Shown here: in pieces, positions 58,031 through 64,000 of the stretch
Layout of the letters: the number at the start of each line of letters is the position of its first letter
Numbering within the stretch: position 1 is the stretch's first letter
Assembly: GCA_950295325.1 (NCBI GenBank)
Contig: OX485809.1
Location: 3,722,001-3,786,000 of the forward strand
DNA length: 64,000 bases
Reading direction: 5' to 3'
From: Polytrichum commune
Taxonomy: Eukaryota > Streptophyta > Polytrichopsida > Polytrichales > Polytrichaceae
The notes under the pieces: model-generated
What the model was told of the DNA's origin: nothing
What the model saw: only the letters and a program-made list of their open reading frames with translations
Database searches by the model: none
Translations under genes and position numbers: made by a program

Positions 58031-59320
58031 ACTTTAGTCAATTTGTAAATCATTTGTGTAACATAGACATACACCTCATAACATTATTCAACATACTCAT
58101 GCCAAGATATTAGTAAGTGCACTTAAAGACCAAATGTCATAAGGTAATACTCATGATGAAATTGTTAATCATCGATGTGACCTAGCGTACCATCAAAATA
58201 GGGTAAGTGACACTACCCTTAAATATCATAAACAATTTACTTCTTTCTAACGAACCCCTGCAATGACTCTTGAATGGGGAGAACTGACTGCTAGTTTATG
58301 AAAGATGACTCAGTTGAGTTTGAGAAATGAATGGTTGGAGTTAATATACAAGACTTCAGGAAAATTACCGATCTATGTAGAGGAATACATGGAATATACC
58401 TCAAAATTGAATAAAGAGAACCCAAAATATTGTGACAACATGAATTGACTCATTGGACTTGGAAACACTAGGATCTTGACCAATTATGCTCAAAAAATCT
58501 CCCGGACAATGAACCCCTAAAGGTCGAGAAGCCACCTTTGCCCGACCATATTGGAGTCCACCATATATGTTAAATTTGTTATAATCTTCTGATTTGGGAC
58601 ACTAGGACAACCTAAATCTTGTATGAACAATCCAAAATTTACAAAGCTACCATTTATCCGGTCAGATCCACAGTCTACTATTAGAGGTGTAATGCTCTTT
58701 TTGATAAATTGTTGAACTGGGATAAGTTCTTGGGGTAATTACGTTTTGACCTTTAGAGGTAATTTAAATCCAAAACCTTAACCTGGATTTTGGGGAACTT
58801 TGGGGTTAAGTTGTCTAGGGTTGGAATATTAAGGCTACCATGGTTGCAAATCAATTACATTTGCACTAAAATTAAAAATTGGTCTAGAGTTAAATCACTT
58901 ATTCCTGATTAGGACCCCATCGGGAATCTATAGAGTGCCATAAACTTCGATCAGGTTGGGATTGATTTCAATAATAATAAATAAATAAAATCAGTGTGTG
59001 GTTAAAATAAAGTTCCACATTTCATAATTTCTAAGTGTCAATTTCTATGTAGGCCACTCGCCCTATGGAAGTATAGATGCCACTAGATTCTGAGTGCTAA
59101 AGTGGGGAAAAACTCGTCTCAAAATGAGCGGTCACAGCAGACTCTAGACATCGCTAATGTGTTCCAGTCAACTTTTGACTCCACAATAATTGTAATTAAA
59201 GGAATAAAATAACCAAAAACTTGTAATCCTCCTTCTTTCTATCTTCCTACATAGGAGAAATTTGCACCGCCTTATACGTCTCCAGGGTTGGCGCATAATC
59301 TCTTAAGCGATCACTTAAGG

Positions 59321-59720
59321 TAGGGGTGGCAATTTCCGTGCGGGTCCTAAAGTCGACCCCTATGTCGGAAGCACCTATCTAGGTGCTTTTACCCGGGTTT
59401 ACAAAAGCACCTATCAAGATGCTTTTACCGTTCACAGCGCTGCCAACATTTCATTGGCTGCCAGCGGTCGGTTTAATGCTACCAACGGTTGGTTTTAGAA
59501 ATCCACCCTGTGGATATACCACGTACCCTATGTGCAAGTGTTGGTCACTCTACAAGGTTACCTTTATAAAATTGTAGGAAATCATAAACATGCTGGAAAT
59601 TTTTGATTTTTTCATAGTTGCTCTTGCACCAGCTTTGCGGAGCACTCAAAACTTATAAAAAAATAGTTTCAGCATCCCAACTAGGCACATCTGAAATTTG
59701 GACAGAAATTACCACCCCTA
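59321..59720. mobile_element. hAT-like MITE nested in the foldback element's right arm
   Basis: Left TAGGGGTGGCAATTTCCGTG and right, inverted, TAGGGGTGGTAATTTCTGTC. TAGGGGTGGCAA is a common plant hAT terminus. Length 400 bp; open frames in it are not transposase. The flanks (CTTAAGG and CCTTATG) do not form a clean 8-bp duplication, so some drift has occurred. Confidence 0.7.
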
Positions 59721-60234
59721 CCTTATGTGTGCCTCCACTCTAGATAGATTATCAATGTCACAAATGTGTCTGTGCAGCCAGCCTGAGCATAACGCATACC
59801 GGTAGTGTACCTAATATCGTGTTGCCCAGCCTGGACCTTAATGCATCAATGTGCATCTATGCTCCAAAGCAATGCCTAGTAAGTTACACAAGGCTGTACC
59901 TCGAACTCTTTGAATGCTCTATGCATGCGAATCGTGCGGATCTGCAGTATTGTGTAAAGATCGAAATATTTCTGCATTCATTTATCTTATCTCCACATGG
60001 AGCTCGAAAGAAAGGGGCTTTGGAGCCATTTGATCGACATTCTCAATGTTGGCACCATGCATAACTTATATTGACCTCCTTGAAGCACTCCTGGACTTGA
60101 TTACAAAGTGGTGTGTAATTACCCCCACCTCTATAATATCACACAACGATGATATAGTGCTGCTGATTAGCTGCATGTGAATTTAATGCCTGATGTTGTC
60201 AGAAATGGAGCTGGAAGCCTAGAGGACAGACTAT

Positions 60235-60831
60235 GGGGTGTTTTTACATCACGGACCATGAAGTTGTCCCGTCTCAGAGGGCATTTTTCCATGGTCACAC
60301 TTCATGGTCCCACTTCCGTGGTCTGATTTCTTAAAATATGCAATTTTTAAAGTCTTTGGGCCCCTGACTAAGTGTACACCGAATGTGGACCAAGAGAAGC
60401 TAAGTGACTACGCACCAGAAAGTGGATGTGCTGATTTTTTCAATAAATATATGTTCAAAAAGGGTAGTTTTGAGAGTTTTCTTCATGTTTGACCTTCTCC
60501 CCTTCTTCTTACCTTCTTTCCTCGTAATTATGGAAATGTTTGGCAGAAACCAAAAAATACTAAAAATTAAAATGGCGTTTCTCTGCTATGGTCCCCTAAC
60601 ATTTGCAACGAGAGAACCTCTTTTGCCTATCCCACCATGAAACCCGTTGGACCATGACAATGGACAATGAAGGCATGAAAATAGGCCTTTTGGGGGGCTC
60701 AAGTTTCATGGTCACTCTTACATTTTTTTTCCTTAATTTAAACTGAAGTGGTCCCGGGACAAGTTCAACAGCTAATCACATATTGTAGAGAAGCAAGGGA
60801 CAACTTCATGGTCCATGATGTAAACAACCCC
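60235..60831. mobile_element. Harbinger-type MITE (about 597 bp)
   Basis: Left GGGGTGTTTTTACATCACGG then ACCATGAAGTTGTCCC, right inverted GGGGTTGTTTACATCATGG then ACCATGAAGTTGTCCC. Flanks are CTAT and TAAT, close to the 3-bp TWA duplication of Harbinger. Its end resembles that of the relic at 21.8 kb (CATGGTCCATAGTGTAAACCGCCCC). Non-coding. Confidence 0.75.
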
Positions 60832-61029
60832 TAATGTTGGATTCATATACATAGAGGTGAATGCATGGTATCAATAATTAAAATTACTCAACAATGTGGG
60901 CCCTCATAACATAACAGTGGGATGCCGGGAGTTCTGTCTAAATTCGAGTCACCCTGTGCAACTTTACAAGTATCTCGTTGTAATATTTTGAGGGCCCACA
61001 AAACGAGAGTTGAATGCTAAGTAATGTTT

Positions 61030-61200
61030 ATGATAATCAACATCAATAATAGTGTATATATAAAACACACCCATCTGACATCAAAATTGCAATACCAATC
61101 AAATATTGATATTTGGTAAGTATCTCAAAATGAGAAAATCTTTGTATATTCGAGTTAGTATCCAGATCAATATCACTCCAGATCAGTTAGGGTTTCGTGG
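61030..61200. repeat. Dispersed repeat, copy 2
   Basis: Same sequence order as 55,190-55,345 (CATCAAAATTGCAATACCA, ATTGATATTTGGTAAGTAT, GAGAAAATCTTTGTATA). Confidence 0.6.
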
Positions 61201-61860
61201 TGTCAACGTAAACTCATCCATTGCAAAGGTGGAAACATAGTGAATTAAATAAAAGCATGTACGTGACTATATTTGGATAATTTGACTCCGAAATATAACA
61301 TCAAAGACCCTGAATAACTCTAGTGAAATCTAATCAAGATAATATGGCCCCCAACCTTGTAGGAGACTTGTTTTGTTTTGTTTTCTTCTTCTTCTTCGTA
61401 ATCAACAATTGTGACAGTTAAATATGTTTGCAATCTAAACCTAGCAGCCAACTTAACCACTCACATTTGGCTACATTGGATTCCAAGCATGACATATCAA
61501 CAATGATCAAAATATTAAATTAATGGCATGCTGAAATAGGTTGGCGTAACTTGCAAAAATAGGATGGTGATTGGGAATGGGTCGCTACTTTATATGGCAA
61601 TGAATATTTCGTTGGAGTGTCTCTCTCGCCTTGTAATGAAACCCTCCAAATGTGGAACCCTAAACAACCCGAGGATAAGCAAGGGGTGGGTTGATGGCAT
61701 CAGTGCATTGAAGGCCATGTATGGTACGGGATGTGTCAATTGTCCTCACACTTTTTGTTTCTCCAGAAACCTTCAAAGCCAATAGGGCAGTCGTCCCCTT
61801 CTGATGAGCTCAGTTGATGAGTTAGGTGTACGGGCCTTGAATCAAACCCTACACCGTTTA
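61201..61860. other. Unassigned intergenic region
   Basis: A short ORF at 61,564-61,785 (+) has no recognised family. TTC and TTTTG microrepeats lie near 61,370-61,400. Confidence 0.35.
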
Positions 61861-61864
61861 TGGT

Positions 61865-62345
61865 ATTTAGTGCCCTGTAGACTATTTGCAAAGGGCCTAA
61901 ACCAATGCCTAGAGGTCTCAAAGTGTGATGTCAGCTAATATCACTATATTCGTCAATCACAGATTTTGGAAAGTCTCAAAATAAATGCAAATGGTTTAAT
62001 ATCTGGTTCAATTTCTTATTATGATGACATGTATTTGTGCCAAATTGGTTAGTGTTGTCCATGCGAATCAATATAATAAGTTACATTGAATATTTTTTTA
62101 TTTTTTTCTTGTTCTTCATTTGAAAACCATGTCCCTAAGTAATCTCAAAATCATGAAAAAATCTCCAATTACCGAATATAATGAGTAATTATCAAATATT
62201 AGCATAAGTTACTTTTCAAAGTGGAAAAATACATACATTGTGTCGGTTAGTGTAGTGCATTGGGAAACTCAAGAATGATGGTTTTGCATTCTAGACTACA
62301 AGGGGTAGGTGTGACTGAGCATACTAATGGCAAGCTCTTACTTCT
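61865..62345. repeat. Dispersed repeat shared with 57,558-58,030
   Basis: GACTATTTGCAAAGGGCCTAA, AATGCCTAGAGGTCTCAAAGTG and GAGCATACTAATGGCAAG match the copy within the foldback element. Confidence 0.65.
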
Positions 62346-62635
62346 TATCTTTGTTGGTTGTGTCCGTAGGACAAAGACTATGCATCAACTTCTATGTTTC
62401 AAGAGCAAATTTCCTAACCACTTTGTGTTCACGCTTGGATGTTACTTGTTCCTGCTATATTTTGTCCAACTTATTCAACATGGATGATGAAAGCTTGCAT
62501 ACCTTGGACAACTAACAAACTAATTCAATTATTAGTTAACTAGTTGCCTTTCGTAACTATAGTTGTTCATAATTTGACCTGCCAAAAAATGTAGTTAACT
62601 ATAGTTGTTCTAAAATCTAATTTATATATAGACAT

Positions 62636-62637
62636 AT

Positions 62638-62712
<75 letters not shown>
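62636..62712. repeat. TA then GA microsatellites
   Basis: A TA run of about 14 units (62,641-62,669) followed by about 19 GA units (62,674-62,711). Confidence 0.95.
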
Positions 62713-62717
<5 letters not shown>

Positions 62718-63655
62718 TTGCTTGAACATATTCTATGCTTACTTTCCAGCATAGTTCCTTCTTAGTACATCCTCTTGTTTAGAGGCCATATCATTCTATT
62801 ACATATCTATAAACCTTCCAAAACCCGGGAGGATGGGTGGGACCATCCCTCTTGATCACAACATTGCAAGATTACTTCTAAGTATTTTCAAAATGTCTCT
62901 ACTTGGTATGTGTCCAAAGCATTACTAAAACCTTTGAGTATTCACACCTCTAAGGTTGTAAGCTTTTCTACCCATAAGTGAAATAGTACATAACATATCC
63001 GAGACATAACAAGTCACTATCAAATGAGTAGGTGCCTCTTATTCAAAAAATGCTTCAAGTTTCATTCACAAGTAAAAGAGGCTTTGTAATAAGCCTTGCA
63101 CACACAATATTTTTGCATGAAGATGAAATACAAAACCTAAGATGGCCGTCCAAAATGTGAAGGGTCTGCCTCACCTGTGCCCATGCCACCAACCAAATCC
63201 AAAGAGAGGGTCAGTAACGTACACGAGGTGAATAACAACAAAACCCAATTGTTACCTATGTCACACAAATGAATACGGTAAAATCATATGGTTTGTATAT
63301 AAGAATACTTAACAATATTAAGTACTCTACCTATTCTTTGGCCATTTGAGCTTAGTGTGTAACAATACTGAGACCGGTAGTGTACACCTTCCACAAGTCC
63401 TCACTAACTTACACTAATCCAAGAAGTTACTTAGGGTAAAATTGCCTAAGCGGTTTTAACCTTTGAAAGGAGGTCTCAATGCTTTCCCCATCCTTCATAT
63501 ATGATTAGGTAAAAGCTCTCATCCGTAGATCCTTAGTGTGAGATCTATGGTTGAAAATAGTTAGCTAAACCTCACTTAGCCCTAGAACACTAAGTTCATT
63601 AGGGTTATGCTTTTTAACCAAATATGTTCATCTACGGCATAGTAAGAACAAAGTA
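62713..63655. other. Unassigned intergenic region
   Basis: AT-rich, no open frame or repeat recognised. Confidence 0.4.
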
Positions 63656-63680
63656 TAGAGAGAGAGAGAGAGAGAGAGAG
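63656..63680. repeat. GA microsatellite
   Basis: Twelve GA units, preceded by ACAAAGTATA and followed by TTAACTAACTATA, a word also found beside the 62.6-kb microsatellite. Confidence 0.9.
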
Positions 63681-64000
63681 TTAACTAACTATAATTGTTC
63701 CCTAAAATGTATTGAAAAAAATATAACTGACTATAGTTGGTTATAGGTATAGTAAATGGCCATGAATTGGCATGAGCAAAGTGTACAACTACAATTATAG
63801 TCTTTCATAAGAAAGGACAAAGCCTCACAATTCTACTGTTTTCTTGTTCTACCCTAGATTAAAGTTTAGGTAATCACATATCCTTCATGCATTGTTCACT
63901 TTCTATATATACTTCCTCTCTGCCAAGCATTAAACATTCTTTCCTCAATTCTCACCCACGTACACATACACGTACACATGCACATTCGTACATACTAACT
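63681..64000. other. Unassigned end of window
   Basis: Contains ACTATAGTTGGTTATAG-type inverted words. No gene. Confidence 0.4.

Larger units (their letters stand above)
57165..59760. mobile_element. Long inverted-repeat (foldback) element of about 2.6 kb
   Basis: The left arm, about 57,165-57,540, recurs inverted at about 58,910-59,320 plus 59,721-59,760. Shared blocks in order: TAGAGTRGAGGC, GATCACTTA-type, GAAGTATAAAGTGGTGCAAA, GTAGGAAGATAGAAA, AGGAGGATT, TTTTAGCACTCA, CCCAACCTGATCG and CCTATAG-type words. The right arm is split by a 400-bp hAT-like MITE. No transposase frame in the middle, so class is open (foldback, Mutator-like or other). Confidence 0.65.

Noticed and set aside
1-64000. 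CRISPR arrays, operons, bacterial promoters or ribosome binding sites
   Set aside because: The window is plainly eukaryotic nuclear DNA with spliced genes; none of these are present.

Overview
This is a eukaryotic nuclear window, almost certainly from a land plant. The evidence is plant-type spliced genes (an 18-exon gamma-tubulin complex component 6-like gene and a five-exon GDSL esterase/lipase), AT-rich introns with GT-AG borders, plant-style DNA transposons with short terminal inverted repeats (TIRs), and no operon-like packing. Lineage within land plants cannot be fixed from the sequence; a spore-bearing plant (lycophyte, fern or bryophyte) would fit, but that is a guess.

Layout. 1-11.8 kb: the GCP6-like gene on the minus strand (687-10,938); my exon model keeps phase through all 17 introns. 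Its intron 1 and its 5' flank are both built of tandem repeats. 12.2-13.0 kb: remnant of a PIF/Harbinger element with a tRNA-derived SINE. 13.2-16.4 kb: a more GC-rich stretch with two telomere-like motifs and a diverged tandem duplication, then an unidentified ORF. 19-24 kb: DNA-transposon relics. 24.2-29.2 kb: a decayed Harbinger element (A) and an inverted, internally deleted relative (B). A was itself hit by a foreign-looking GC-rich insertion carrying a 143-codon ORF flanked by a 16-bp target duplication. 31.4-40.4 kb: two nearly identical 1.27-kb direct repeats, each with a small secreted cysteine-rich protein gene; between them lies a complete Harbinger element with perfect TTA target duplications, two convergent genes and one nonsense codon in its transposase. 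40.8-42.6 kb: a LINE 3' end with RNase H. 44.7-47.2 kb: a Harbinger MITE and a pogo/Tigger element with a dead transposase. 51.5-55 kb: the GDSL gene (minus strand). 57-60.8 kb: a long inverted-repeat element, a nested hAT-like MITE and a Harbinger-type MITE. 62-64 kb: microsatellites and unassigned DNA.

The host genes do not form a pathway. GCP6 acts in microtubule nucleation, the GDSL enzyme in secreted ester hydrolysis, and the duplicated cysteine-rich protein is an extracellular protein of unknown role. Most of the remaining DNA is transposable-element debris. All coordinates for spliced genes are first to last coding base; internal exon borders are given in the evidence and were inferred by eye from splice signals and phase.
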